From NCBI GenBank assembly GCA_027310425.1, contig DAIDAW010000004.1:1-28179 (forward strand): 28,179 nucleotides of DNA. Direction: 5' to 3'. Position numbers and translations under genes: made by a program. Under the pieces are notes generated by a model. It was not told the origin of the DNA. It saw only the letters and a program-made list of their open reading frames with translations, and made no database searches. This DNA comes from a bacterium. GTDB taxonomy: Bacteria; Patescibacteriota; Minisyncoccia; UBA6257; Brennerbacteraceae. Below, in pieces: positions 1 through 7,348 of the stretch (positions within the stretch are counted from its first letter, which is position 1; the number at the start of each line of letters is the position of its first letter).

Positions 1-1
1 G

Positions 2-265
2 GCCATAGCCGTGATCGTACTGTGCTTGGTCGTGTTCTCTGCGCTGAAATTCTATGTATACGGCCTGATCGCAAGCTGGCGCCAGGAAAAACAACTTTTC
101 TGGTTCCATATCGGCTCGATCGCCGCGTTTGTCGCCTTGGGAACAGCGCAATTTTTCTCACGCAGCACACCGGCCTTCTCAACTGTCATTACGTTGAGCA
201 TTTCCGCTGTCATAGTAATCGTGAGCGGAATGATCATATTCACAAAAGGAGAACCTCAAGAATAA
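2..265 (+). CDS. Integral membrane protein, C-terminal part
   Basis: The frame is open to the left edge of the window, so this is probably the end of a longer gene. A GTG at 11 could be a start but has no visible ribosome binding site. The visible 87 residues hold three hydrophobic stretches (about residues 1-24, 33-52 and 60-80 of the fragment), separated by a short basic loop (SWRQEK) and a Ser/Thr/Pro loop, and end in the charged tail TKGEPQE. This pattern is that of a small multi-pass inner-membrane protein. I do not recognise the family and assign no function. It converges on the NlpC/P60 gene, with a perfect hairpin terminator between them. Confidence 0.6.
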   Translation, partial: AIAVIVLCLVVFSALKFYVYGLIASWRQEKQLFWFHIGSIAAFVALGTAQFFSRSTPAFSTVITLSISAVIVIVSGMIIFTKGEPQE

Positions 266-269
266 AAAG

Positions 270-295
270 AACTGGCCTGGATATCCAGGCCAGTT
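270..295. terminator. Bidirectional intrinsic terminator
   Basis: An 11-bp perfect stem (AACTGGCCTGG / CCAGGCCAGTT) closes on ATAT. An A-rich stretch precedes it on the plus strand and a T-rich stretch follows, so it can stop transcription from both sides. It lies between two convergent genes. Confidence 0.85.
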
Positions 296-303
296 TCTAT
301 TTC

Positions 304-1209
304 CTATTCCTGCACTAATACTCGTCCGAATGAATGGATTTCCCAAATATCGAGCCATTTCACGGTATTCAAATCCTCAAACATCGCCTTTCCCAAAATG
401 CGCTTGGTATGGAACACGATCGGCAGTTTCCCCTGCTGCGGCTGGTACACAAGCGCAACATGATCGATATCGCGCTCGCCCTTTTTATTGAAAAAAACCA
501 GATCGCTTTGCCGCAGGTCTCCTTGCTCCACCGGAGCGCATACCAAAGCTTGCCACTGTGCCTTGCGCGGCAACCAGATACCGCGTGTGTCGTACACTAT
601 GCGCTGCACCAACGACGAGCAGTCGAACCCATGAGTAAATGACCCTCCTCCAATCTGGTATTTCACGCCATCATATTTTTTACACGCATCTTCAAACGAG
701 AGCAACGTTGCCGGTTTTTCGAATTGCAATCGAGAAACTTTGCGCAATCCATCGATATTTCTCAGCCACCCGATCGGGCCGCGCGGCGCGCGCATGCCCA
801 ACGAATGGTATGCAACCACGCACCAGGAAGTATATCCTTGGGGCTGATATACACGGACGAGCTGATCCGTGCATAGATCATTGGTCTGGTTGGTAAAATT
901 TGACTTCAATTCACGATCCATAATACTTTCATATTCCTCGCGCGATGGGCGAGTTTCAACGTCAATCACATCCGCATCAACAATAAAGAAATCTCCAATC
1001 GAATCGTCGGCCTCGAACGAGACGACCGAAATGTTATTGCTATTTTCTTTCTTCAAAATCTCGCGCGCCTGTCGGGCGAGCTTTTCAATCATAAGAACAA
1101 TCTTCCCGTCATGGATTTCATACCAAAAAAGCTCGGCATACCGGGCCTTTTGCGCCGCGAAAAAAGCTGAAAGTGGCTGCGGGATATCCATTTTATTATT
1201 GCCAGCCAT
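304..1209 (-). CDS. NlpC/P60-family cysteine peptidase
   Basis: The C-terminal half (about residues 170-290 of 301) is an NlpC/P60 domain, a fold that usually cleaves peptidoglycan stem peptides. The catalytic Cys is in FDCSSLV (C197). The His is in DHVALVY (H250), and H267 in VFHTKR is a likely third residue. The GDLRQSDLVFF segment is the usual strand before the catalytic His. The N-terminal 165 residues match no domain I know and may recognise the wall or a partner. No signal peptide or membrane segment is visible, which is odd for a wall hydrolase; export by another route or a cytoplasmic role is possible. It is the last gene of a minus-strand operon and overlaps the preceding small gene by 14 nt. 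A second ATG at codon 7 would remove the overlap. A terminator follows. Confidence 0.85.
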   Translation of the reverse strand: MAGNNKMDIPQPLSAFFAAQKARYAELFWYEIHDGKIVLMIEKLARQAREILKKENSNNISVVSFEADDSIGDFFIVDADVIDVETRPSREEYESIMDRELKSNFTNQTNDLCTDQLVRVYQPQGYTSWCVVAYHSLGMRAPRGPIGWLRNIDGLRKVSRLQFEKPATLLSFEDACKKYDGVKYQIGGGSFTHGFDCSSLVQRIVYDTRGIWLPRKAQWQALVCAPVEQGDLRQSDLVFFNKKGERDIDHVALVYQPQQGKLPIVFHTKRILGKAMFEDLNTVKWLDIWEIHSFGRVLVQE

Positions 1210-1483
1210 ACATACGTCGAAACATCTTCGTCAACGCTTCCGACTCATCTGGTGAATACAAGTAAAGCACTTTGAATGTTCCTTTCGTATTTCCGCTTTC
1301 CCGTTCCTGACGAATAATCTGTATTTCTCCGACCGCGATCCAATCTTTTTTCAATAACCAAATGGGAATGTCGTCAAAATACACACGGCTTCCCTGATTT
1401 TCAAATGTATATTCTTTTCCGGTTTCCAAATCTTCAGGAATATCAATTCGCACGATCGAATTGAATTCGACTTTGAACCCCAT
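1196..1483 (-). CDS. Small conserved-looking protein, function unknown
   Basis: This 95-aa soluble protein has alternating beta-strand-like segments and a basic C-terminus (FRRMYGWQ). I do not recognise the family. Coding is supported by a GGAGG Shine-Dalgarno at 1496-1500, inside the last codons of the histidine kinase and 12 nt before the ATG. The ATG sits one base after the kinase stop codon, a classic translational-coupling layout. The gene runs 14 nt into the NlpC/P60 gene. Position suggests a link to kinase signalling or to the peptidase, but nothing in the sequence proves it. Confidence 0.75.
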   Translation of the reverse strand: MGFKVEFNSIVRIDIPEDLETGKEYTFENQGSRVYFDDIPIWLLKKDWIAVGEIQIIRQERESGNTKGTFKVLYLYSPDESEALTKMFRRMYGWQ

Positions 1484-1484
1484 A

Positions 1485-2819
1485 TCAAAAGATATCCTCC
1501 ACGCCCACTTCCATCGGCGGGATCAGCGATTTATCAGTCGGCAGCACGAACGAGAACACCGAACCGCGCTGCTTCACGGACGTTGCCCAAATGTCGCCGC
1601 CATGGCGTTTGATGATGTTTTTCGCGATATACAATCCAAGGCCAGATCCCACGGTTTCTTTTTTCAGCGTTTTTTCGGTCCGGTAAAACTTCATGAACAA
1701 ATGCGATACGTCTTCATCCGACATTCCGGCGCCCGTATCCTCGACTGAAATTTGCACAAAAGGCTTGTCCGGCAGCGTTTCGATGCGCACGCGCACCTCG
1801 CCGTTTTGCACGTTGTATTTGATGGCATTATCAATCAGATTCTGAAGCACCATACGAATTTTCGACGCATCCATCGTGAGCTGCGGCAGCTGCGTCTCCG
1901 GCGGATAAAACAGAAGCTTCACGCCATGCTGCTGGGCCGTCTGCGCAAACGTTTGCAGCACATCCTGCGCAAGCGCCACCACATCCGCCTTCTCCATTTT
2001 GTATCCGAACTTACCTTCTTCGAGCTTGGATACGTCCAACAGATCATCCACGGTCCTTACGAGCCGCTCGGTCACGTCCAAAGTCTGCTGCGCGATTTGC
2101 TGCTGCTGGTCATTCAATTTGCCTGCGCTTCCCTCTTTGAGCGTTTCCACGCCCCACTTGATGCCTGCCAGGGGCGTACGCAGCTGATGCGCTGCCACGG
2201 TAATGAACTCCGATTTTGACCGGAGCAATTCCACTTCCCGAGACCGGTCGCGGATCACTTTCATAAACCCGATGACGTTTCTCGCGCCGTCGAATACCTG
2301 CGCTGTAGTCACTTCAATATAGAGTTCGCGCGGTTCTGAAAACGAAATGTCAACGACCTGCGGATACGTGCCCACGCTCTTCTTGACCACAGTGGGCGCG
2401 AGCGACGGAAAAATAATCTGCGTAAATATGCGGAACCGCTCTGACGACGCCCATTCCGGCGTCACGACTTTCCCTGTCACCTCTTCCTTGCGGATGCCGC
2501 ACAGACTTTCGGCGATGCCGTTCATCGAAGAAATCGTGAATTTCTGATCGTACGTGATGATGCCTTCCGACAAGCTGTTGATAAGATCCGCGCTCTGATT
2601 TTTTTCCAGCTGCAGCGCGAAATTCGTCTGCGCCAGACGCCACGAATGGACGAGCAGCCATACAAGAAACGCGACGGAAAACAGGACGAACGCGAGGGCG
2701 ACAGCAAACGGCAAGCGCAAAAACCATACGAAACTCTCCACGACGAGCAACGCTCCGAACACTTTGACCGGCGTCATCTCTTTCAATTTAAAATACGCGC
2801 TGAACCTATTCATAAACAA
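1485..2819 (-). CDS. Membrane sensor histidine kinase (PAS-HisKA-HATPase)
   Basis: This 444-aa protein has two hydrophobic segments (about 19-36 and 38-58) with almost no loop outside, so it probably senses within the membrane or the cytoplasm. A PAS-like domain follows (about 75-190). The HisKA segment AAHQLRTPLAGIKW carries the phospho-acceptor H211. The ATPase domain has an N-box (NLIDNAIKYN, about 327-336), a G1 box (DTGAGM, 361-366) and a G2 box (GSGLGLYIAK, 391-400). All catalytic motifs look intact. No response regulator is encoded next to it, so it is an orphan kinase within this window. The exonuclease gene ends 31 nt upstream, and a possible internal -10 box (GATAAT, 2828-2833) lies in the gap. 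Confidence 0.93.
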   Translation of the reverse strand: MFMNRFSAYFKLKEMTPVKVFGALLVVESFVWFLRLPFAVALAFVLFSVAFLVWLLVHSWRLAQTNFALQLEKNQSADLINSLSEGIITYDQKFTISSMNGIAESLCGIRKEEVTGKVVTPEWASSERFRIFTQIIFPSLAPTVVKKSVGTYPQVVDISFSEPRELYIEVTTAQVFDGARNVIGFMKVIRDRSREVELLRSKSEFITVAAHQLRTPLAGIKWGVETLKEGSAGKLNDQQQQIAQQTLDVTERLVRTVDDLLDVSKLEEGKFGYKMEKADVVALAQDVLQTFAQTAQQHGVKLLFYPPETQLPQLTMDASKIRMVLQNLIDNAIKYNVQNGEVRVRIETLPDKPFVQISVEDTGAGMSDEDVSHLFMKFYRTEKTLKKETVGSGLGLYIAKNIIKRHGGDIWATSVKQRGSVFSFVLPTDKSLIPPMEVGVEDIF

Positions 2820-2850
2820 TGTAATCTATTATCCCACAAAACAAGAAAAA

Positions 2851-3747
2851 CTATAACAGCGTTTGTTGCGCCTGCTCGGTTGCGCGTTTGAGAATCGATT
2901 TGAACCCGTGTGCGGTTAAAAAATCCTGCGCTTCCTGCGTGATATGCGGCTTATGCGTAAAAACCGATTCGTCCAGCTCAAGCGCGAGATCGGTTTTGAT
3001 GCGCGCCAGCTGTTTTGACAAAAACGCCTGTTCTTTGCCGGCAATCAACTTGTCCAGCACCGGTTTGGAAATGTCCGCAGCGCTGTTTTCGATTGCCGCG
3101 TAGAGATTCTCAATGCCGCCGAATGTACTGACCAGTTTTTTCGCCGTCACTGGACCAATGCCGCGTACACCGGGAAAATTGTCGGACGCATCGCCTGCCA
3201 AGGCCTTGTAATCGGGAATCTGCGAAGGCTCGACGCCGATTTTTTCCTGGACCGTGCGCCCGTCGTATATTTCGATAGACGTGATGCCGGTGCGCATCAA
3301 ATATACCCGCGTGCGCGCATCGACAAGCTGCAGGGAATCGCGGTCGCCGGTCACGATGCGGATATCGGCATCCGCGCCTGATCGCTGTTCAAAATATTTC
3401 ACGAGCGTGCCGAGCACATCGTCGCCCTCGAACCCCGCGAGCGCGAACACGGGAATATGCAATGCCCGAAGGAATTCTTTCGCAGGTTCGATCTGCGCCT
3501 TGAAATCATCCGCGGTTTCCGGCCGGTTCGCATGGTATTTGGCAAGCAGCTGTTCGCGAAACGTTTGCTCCGGGGAATCAAACGCCGCGCACATCGCGTC
3601 CGGCTGGTATTCTTTGAGCGCCTTCAAGATAACCGAACAAAAGCCGTAGAGAGCGCCGGTGGGGCTGCCTTGTTTGTCGGTGAATTTCGGCAAGGCATGA
3701 TACACGCGATGGAGCAAGGCAAAGCTATCGAGAATGATAACTGTCAT
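2851..3747 (-). CDS. Stand-alone 5'-3' exonuclease (PolA N-terminal/FEN type)
   Basis: All 298 residues match the 5'-3' exonuclease/flap endonuclease domain of DNA polymerase I, which removes RNA primers and 5' flaps. Metal-binding acidic motifs are present: ILDSF (D7), GFEGDD (E107, D109, D110), TGDRD (D135, D137) and GDASDN (D186, D189). A helix-hairpin-helix (GVRGIGPVTAKKL, about 193-205) binds DNA. The protein stops where PolA would continue into the proofreading and polymerase domains, so this is a free-standing enzyme like Bacillus YpcP/ExoA-type proteins, not a truncated pseudogene. The start overlaps the tsaE stop in an ATGA junction, indicating coupled translation. Confidence 0.93.
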   Translation of the reverse strand: MTVIILDSFALLHRVYHALPKFTDKQGSPTGALYGFCSVILKALKEYQPDAMCAAFDSPEQTFREQLLAKYHANRPETADDFKAQIEPAKEFLRALHIPVFALAGFEGDDVLGTLVKYFEQRSGADADIRIVTGDRDSLQLVDARTRVYLMRTGITSIEIYDGRTVQEKIGVEPSQIPDYKALAGDASDNFPGVRGIGPVTAKKLVSTFGGIENLYAAIENSAADISKPVLDKLIAGKEQAFLSKQLARIKTDLALELDESVFTHKPHITQEAQDFLTAHGFKSILKRATEQAQQTLL

Positions 3748-4202
3748 GGGATGCGAAATGTTATCGAACGCGTCGCGCGATCGACATGTTTGAAATCAAT
3801 CCATATCGTATCACGCGGCAGCATACTCTGCACGCGATCAGCCCACTCAACGCACACAAGCGCGCGGGGATCCCGCAATGTTTCGCGCATGCCCAGATGC
3901 TCCAAGTCGTTTGCCTCGATACGCCATGAATCCACGTGTATCAGCACGCGCGCAGCGCTGCGTTTTTTCGGAATATCAAATGAACGCATCAATAAAAATG
4001 TCGGGCTTGTCATGAAGCGTTTGATTCCGAACGCCTCCGCAACTCCCTGCATAAACGTAGTCTTGCCTGCGCCTAGTTCGCCCCGCAAGGCAAGAACGCA
4101 CGCGCGCTCCAAAGGCAGAAACCGCGCCAACGTGCGCGCAAACTGGCGCGCAACGCGCCTCGTGTCCTGGATTGATTTGGTCGTAAAACGAATTGCGCGC
4201 AT
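3744..4202 (-). CDS. tsaE: tRNA t6A biosynthesis ATPase TsaE
   Basis: TsaE is the ATPase that helps the TsaB-TsaD complex make N6-threonylcarbamoyladenosine at A37 of ANN-decoding tRNAs. This 152-aa protein has the family length and markers: a P-loop GELGAGKTT (41-49), the switch-like SPTF (66-69), HVDSW (89-93, usually HxDxYR) and EWADRV (119-124). It is the first gene of a five-gene minus-strand operon and overlaps the exonuclease by 4 nt. A TATACT box lies only 7 nt before the ATG, so the mRNA is probably leaderless. tsaB and tsaD are not in the window. Confidence 0.93.
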   Translation of the reverse strand: MRAIRFTTKSIQDTRRVARQFARTLARFLPLERACVLALRGELGAGKTTFMQGVAEAFGIKRFMTSPTFLLMRSFDIPKKRSAARVLIHVDSWRIEANDLEHLGMRETLRDPRALVCVEWADRVQSMLPRDTIWIDFKHVDRATRSITFRIP

Positions 4203-4209
4203 GTATCAA

Positions 4210-4238
4210 AGTATAAAAGGTTCCTGTGTACAGCACAA
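4210..4238 (-). promoter_or_regulatory. Promoter of the tsaE operon
   Basis: Reading on the minus strand, TTGTGC (4238-4233) is followed after 17 nt by TATACT (4215-4210). The ATG is 7 nt further on, so the predicted transcription start falls at or next to the start codon. Confidence 0.5.
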
Positions 4239-4299
4239 GGAAAAAACAACATTTTCTGTGCGCCGGTTTTTTGCTCCTGGAATGCAAACGGGCGGTCCG

Positions 4300-4308
4300 T
4301 GTTATACT
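4300..4308 (+). promoter_or_regulatory. Extended -10 promoter of the pilB-like gene
   Basis: TGTTATACT is a TGn extended -10 element 14 nt before the ATG at 4323. It also argues that the GTG at 4299 is not the start, because that codon would lie inside the promoter. Confidence 0.5.
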
Positions 4309-4322
4309 TGAATAATATCCGT

Positions 4323-5963
4323 ATGTCTCCCCAACCGCTTTCGCGCCTTGACGAGCTGCGCCAGGAAGACGCAGCCCAGAAAAAAGCAGACCAGCTCAAG
4401 CTCGACTACATCGACCTCAAGACCGCGCCGCTCAACATCGAAGCGATTCGCATCATCCCGGAAATCCGCGCGCGAGCGATCAAGACCATGATTTTCGACA
4501 AGAAAGCGCACGAGTTCCATGTGGTAACCACCGATCCGGCGATCCCGGAAACTAAAGACCTGCTCAAAGAAATCGCGAAATTCGGCACGGTCAAGGTATT
4601 CATCGCTTCACCGATCGGCATCGAACGGTTTTTGGACAATTACCAGTTCGTGCCCAAAAAACGCCAGGAAATCGTCGGGAGCGTCACGGTATCCGATAAA
4701 TACGTCCAGACCGCCAAGGACGCGTCCGACCCGACGCAGCTGCTCGAATCTTACTTCACTACCGATTTTGACACGAGCGAAATGATCATATGGATTTTCG
4801 CCTATGCGCTGGCATCGGATGCATCAGACCTGCACGTAGAACCCAAACAGGATAAAACCTTGCTGCGCTACCGCATCGACGGCGTGCTTTATGAAATCGC
4901 TACGCTGCCGCCCGATCTGTCGCGCAAAATCACGGATCGCATCAAGCTCACGAGCAGAATCAGTTTGAACATCAAAAATATCCCCCAGGACGGCAGATTT
5001 TCCATCAAGCGCGACGCGTACGATATGGAAGTGCGCGTGTCAACGATCCCCGGTCCGGAAGGAGAAAACGTCGTGATGCGCTTTTTGAATCCGAACACGA
5101 TCGGACTCCAGCTCGCGGACCTGGGATTCCGCGACCAGGATCGCGAAATCGTGGAACGCGAAATCAAGAAACCGAACGGCTTGATTCTCGAAACCGGACC
5201 AACCGGATCGGGAAAAACCACGACGCTCTATGCATGCCTCAAGCATGTGGCATCTTCGGAAAACAAGGTCATCACCCTTGAGGACCCGATCGAATACCGC
5301 ATTCCCGGCATTGAGCAGACGCAAACCGACGCCAAAAGCGGCTACACGTTCGCCGGAGGGCTGCGCGCGATTCTGCGCCAGGATCCGGATGTGATTCTCG
5401 TGGGAGAAATCCGCGACCAGGAAACCGCGGAAATCGCCATGCACGCATCCCTGACCGGCCACCTCGTATTTTCGACCCTGCATACCAACGACGCGTCCGG
5501 GACCATCCCCCGCCTGCTTGATTTCAAAATCAAGCCGGAAATTATCGCCTCCGCGCTCAATCTCATTGTTGCCCAGCGCCTGGTGCGCAAACTCTGTCAG
5601 CATTGCGCCGAAACCGTGTCAGTCGAACCGAAACTTTTGGCGCGCATGCGCGATATATTGAATCTTGACGCCGCGCAAACTCCGGAACTTCCCGAACTTT
5701 TGAAAACAACAACCATGAAGACCGCGAAGGGATGCGAGAGATGTTCCGGCAAAGGCTACAAAGGCCGCATCGGGGTATTCGAGCTCATCCGGGTGAACGA
5801 GCAGATGCAGGAACTCATCCACACCAACCCCGACGAGCTTAAAATCAAAGAGCTCGCGCGCGCAAACGGCACGGTGACTCTCCAGGCAGAAGGCGTGATG
5901 AAAATCCTTCTGGGCATGACCGACCTGCTTGAAGTGGAAAAAATGGTCGGGCCGATTCTGTAA
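4323..5963 (+). CDS. pilB: PilB/GspE-family type IV pilus assembly ATPase
   Basis: This 546-aa cytoplasmic hexameric motor would power extension of type IV pili or a related type II-like machine. After an N-terminal domain (about 1-130) come the Asp box region (HVEPKQDKTLLRYRIDG, about 171-187), Walker A GPTGSGKTTT (292-301), Walker B ILVGEIRD (358-365) and the His box HLVFSTLHTND (about 380-390). Two CxxC pairs (C425/C428 and C471/C474) form the zinc site typical of PilB/GspE and absent from PilT. ATG 4323 is chosen over GTG 4299 because the promoter overlaps the GTG. No other pilus genes are adjacent; the gene stands alone between divergent tsaE and a terminator. Orthology to PilB rather than GspE is inferred. 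Confidence 0.9.
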   Translation: MSPQPLSRLDELRQEDAAQKKADQLKLDYIDLKTAPLNIEAIRIIPEIRARAIKTMIFDKKAHEFHVVTTDPAIPETKDLLKEIAKFGTVKVFIASPIGIERFLDNYQFVPKKRQEIVGSVTVSDKYVQTAKDASDPTQLLESYFTTDFDTSEMIIWIFAYALASDASDLHVEPKQDKTLLRYRIDGVLYEIATLPPDLSRKITDRIKLTSRISLNIKNIPQDGRFSIKRDAYDMEVRVSTIPGPEGENVVMRFLNPNTIGLQLADLGFRDQDREIVEREIKKPNGLILETGPTGSGKTTTLYACLKHVASSENKVITLEDPIEYRIPGIEQTQTDAKSGYTFAGGLRAILRQDPDVILVGEIRDQETAEIAMHASLTGHLVFSTLHTNDASGTIPRLLDFKIKPEIIASALNLIVAQRLVRKLCQHCAETVSVEPKLLARMRDILNLDAAQTPELPELLKTTTMKTAKGCERCSGKGYKGRIGVFELIRVNEQMQELIHTNPDELKIKELARANGTVTLQAEGVMKILLGMTDLLEVEKMVGPIL

Positions 5964-6020
5964 TGTAATTCCGAATTCCACATTCTGACTACCGCTGAAC
6001 GACTAATGACAAACGCTGAA

Positions 6021-6053
6021 GAAAAACCTTTGGGGTGACCCCAAAGGTTTTTC
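6021..6053. terminator. Strong bidirectional terminator
   Basis: A 15-bp perfect stem (GAAAAACCTTTGGGG / CCCCAAAGGTTTTTC) closes on TGA, with A and T tracts built into the ends. It separates the pilB-like gene from the convergent acetyltransferase. Confidence 0.92.
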
Positions 6054-6064
6054 GTTTATTTCTC

Positions 6065-6919
6065 TTACCCCAACTCGAATGTCGTCACGCCGTACCATTT
6101 TTCAAGCGGAAACTTCGGTTGCCCTTTAGAATACACCCTGCCGGTAGCAAACACTTTTTTCATACCATAGTCCGTTGCTACCTTTACTGCATCAGGATTG
6201 CATTCTGGCACATCGAAAAAGACTTCGCTCGTAGTGTCAACCTGCCCGACCAACGCATTGAATAGCACTTTTGCAATCGGTGCTGAATCTGCAAACAACG
6301 GTCCAATTTTGTAACCATTAAAACATTTGCGAATCATGCCATACCCTTTGAGAATTCCGTTCTCGACATAACCACATGCCTTACTTTCCGGTTGTGTAAT
6401 CCATAGTTTTAAAAACTCGCGGCGCGCAACACCAAAACACATATCGTCATACACTCCTACGGTTTCGAATGGAATTGTAGAGAGTAAAATCACGTTTGGG
6501 GCTATTGTTTTTGTCCCGCTTCCTTTACCGCCATACCGTGCATTCATGTGCGCGAGTTTAAGACCGACGGTTGCATATTTTTCAAGGTTTTCTACCACGC
6601 CGTCACCGCCAACGTTACAATCTTTTACATATTCCATGGCTTTCTTAAAAATTTCCATACCATAGCCAGAACCGCGATATTCCTTCTTCACGATATAGAA
6701 CCCACCAAACGCATACCCGCTTGTTCCGTATTTCACTGCCGAAATCGTCGCAATGGGCTCGCTGTCCAGGTACCCAATGAAGAATCCGTTCGGATCCTGC
6801 GCATAGAACGCGTCGGCATCGTACAATCCCGGGTTCCATCCCTCCTGGCGCGCCCACTCGATGGCGATATCTAATTCTTTGCGCGACATTATCCTGATTT
6901 CGTATTTTTTATCTACCAT
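6065..6919 (-). CDS. GNAT-family N-acetyltransferase
   Basis: This 284-aa enzyme should transfer an acetyl group from acetyl-CoA to an unknown amine. The N-terminal GNAT domain (about 7-130) shows the CoA pyrophosphate loop EYRGSGYG (80-87), matching the R/QxxGxG/A signature. The C-terminal half (about 150-284) resembles the second GNAT-like domain of YitH-type proteins (Acetyltransf_18), by recall only. The start has an AGGA Shine-Dalgarno 8 nt upstream. The gene is visibly AT-richer than its neighbours, stands alone, and sits behind a long structured leader, so it may have been acquired with its regulator. The substrate cannot be told from sequence; resistance to a small molecule is one possibility. 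Confidence 0.85.
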   Translation of the reverse strand: MVDKKYEIRIMSRKELDIAIEWARQEGWNPGLYDADAFYAQDPNGFFIGYLDSEPIATISAVKYGTSGYAFGGFYIVKKEYRGSGYGMEIFKKAMEYVKDCNVGGDGVVENLEKYATVGLKLAHMNARYGGKGSGTKTIAPNVILLSTIPFETVGVYDDMCFGVARREFLKLWITQPESKACGYVENGILKGYGMIRKCFNGYKIGPLFADSAPIAKVLFNALVGQVDTTSEVFFDVPECNPDAVKVATDYGMKKVFATGRVYSKGQPKFPLEKWYGVTTFELG

Positions 6920-6966
6920 AGTATTTTCCTTGGAATAAATTTTTTATACCTTTATTATTGTATACC

Positions 6967-6991
6967 AAAAAACCCGACAAACTATGTCGAG
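6967..6991 (-). terminator. Intrinsic terminator in the acetyltransferase leader
   Basis: On the minus strand CTCGACA (6991-6985), a 5-nt loop and TGTCGGG (6979-6973) form a 7-bp stem with one G-U pair, followed at once by six Ts. It lies about 47 nt before the ATG, between the structured leader and the gene, so it can act as an attenuator. Confidence 0.7.
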
Positions 6992-7173
6992 CTTTCATAC
7001 CTTCTCGCGCATCTCGAGGCAAACGTCCCGACAGAAATTCCGCCGGAGACAAGGAAACAAAATTACGGATGCTCCAGTCGAAACCAAAGCACCGATAACT
7101 TGACGCCTCCTAATCCCTCCTCTTAACCAAAGAGCAAGAGGAGGGATTGCCTCGATATGTGCAAGAACGTATA
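6967..7173 (-). ncRNA. Structured leader RNA, candidate riboswitch/attenuator
   Basis: This transcribed leader (about 207 nt) runs from a near-consensus promoter to an intrinsic terminator just upstream of the acetyltransferase. Its ends pair over 12 positions with one mismatch (7158-7147 with 7022-7011). Inside are a perfect 13-bp hairpin (7148-7136 / 7124-7112), a hairpin capped by UUCG (7094-7066), a 7-bp hairpin with two G-U pairs, and a G-U-containing 7-bp stem just inside the closing helix. The segment TGTCGGG at 7033-7027 is identical to the 3' arm of the terminator and can pair with the terminator's 5' arm (6991-6985), giving an antiterminator. I do not recognise any known riboswitch consensus. 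It could instead be a free small RNA ending at the terminator. Confidence 0.6.
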
Positions 7174-7179
7174 CTATAT

Positions 7180-7207
7180 ATTATAGCATATTAACTGTGA
7201 AAGTCAA
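7180..7207 (-). promoter_or_regulatory. Promoter of the acetyltransferase leader
   Basis: On the minus strand, TTGACT (7207-7202), a 16-nt spacer and a perfect TATAAT (7185-7180). The predicted start is near 7173. It is one of the best housekeeping sigma-factor promoters in the window. Confidence 0.75.
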
Positions 7208-7333
7208 TATGTCCTCCTGCGCGCCTGTTGAGTGTGCCCGAAATCTAATACTTTGTCAATCCACAGGTTTTCCCCAAACCTCTACTCTTGCCAGATAGAT
7301 TAGTTTAGTTTGTATTTTAATTTTAAGAGGAAG

Positions 7334-7342
7334 TGCTATACT
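7334..7342 (+). promoter_or_regulatory. Extended -10 promoter of ruvB
   Basis: TGCTATACT (extended -10) ends 6 nt before the ATG at 7349, with no clear -35. The predicted start falls on or next to the ATG, so a leaderless transcript is expected. The region 7208-7333 otherwise holds nothing I can identify. Confidence 0.55.
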
Positions 7343-7348
7343 GTATCC

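Noticed and set aside
4299..4322. GTG start for the pilB-like gene
   Set aside because: The GTG overlaps the extended -10 box; the ATG at 4323 lies just after it.
7066..7094. tRNA T-arm or tRNA gene (GGTTTCGAC)
   Set aside because: No acceptor, D or anticodon arms of correct length can be built around it; it is a UUCG-capped hairpin in the leader.
6967..7173. RNase P RNA, SRP RNA or tmRNA in the long gap
   Set aside because: Conserved cores of these RNAs are not present on either strand.
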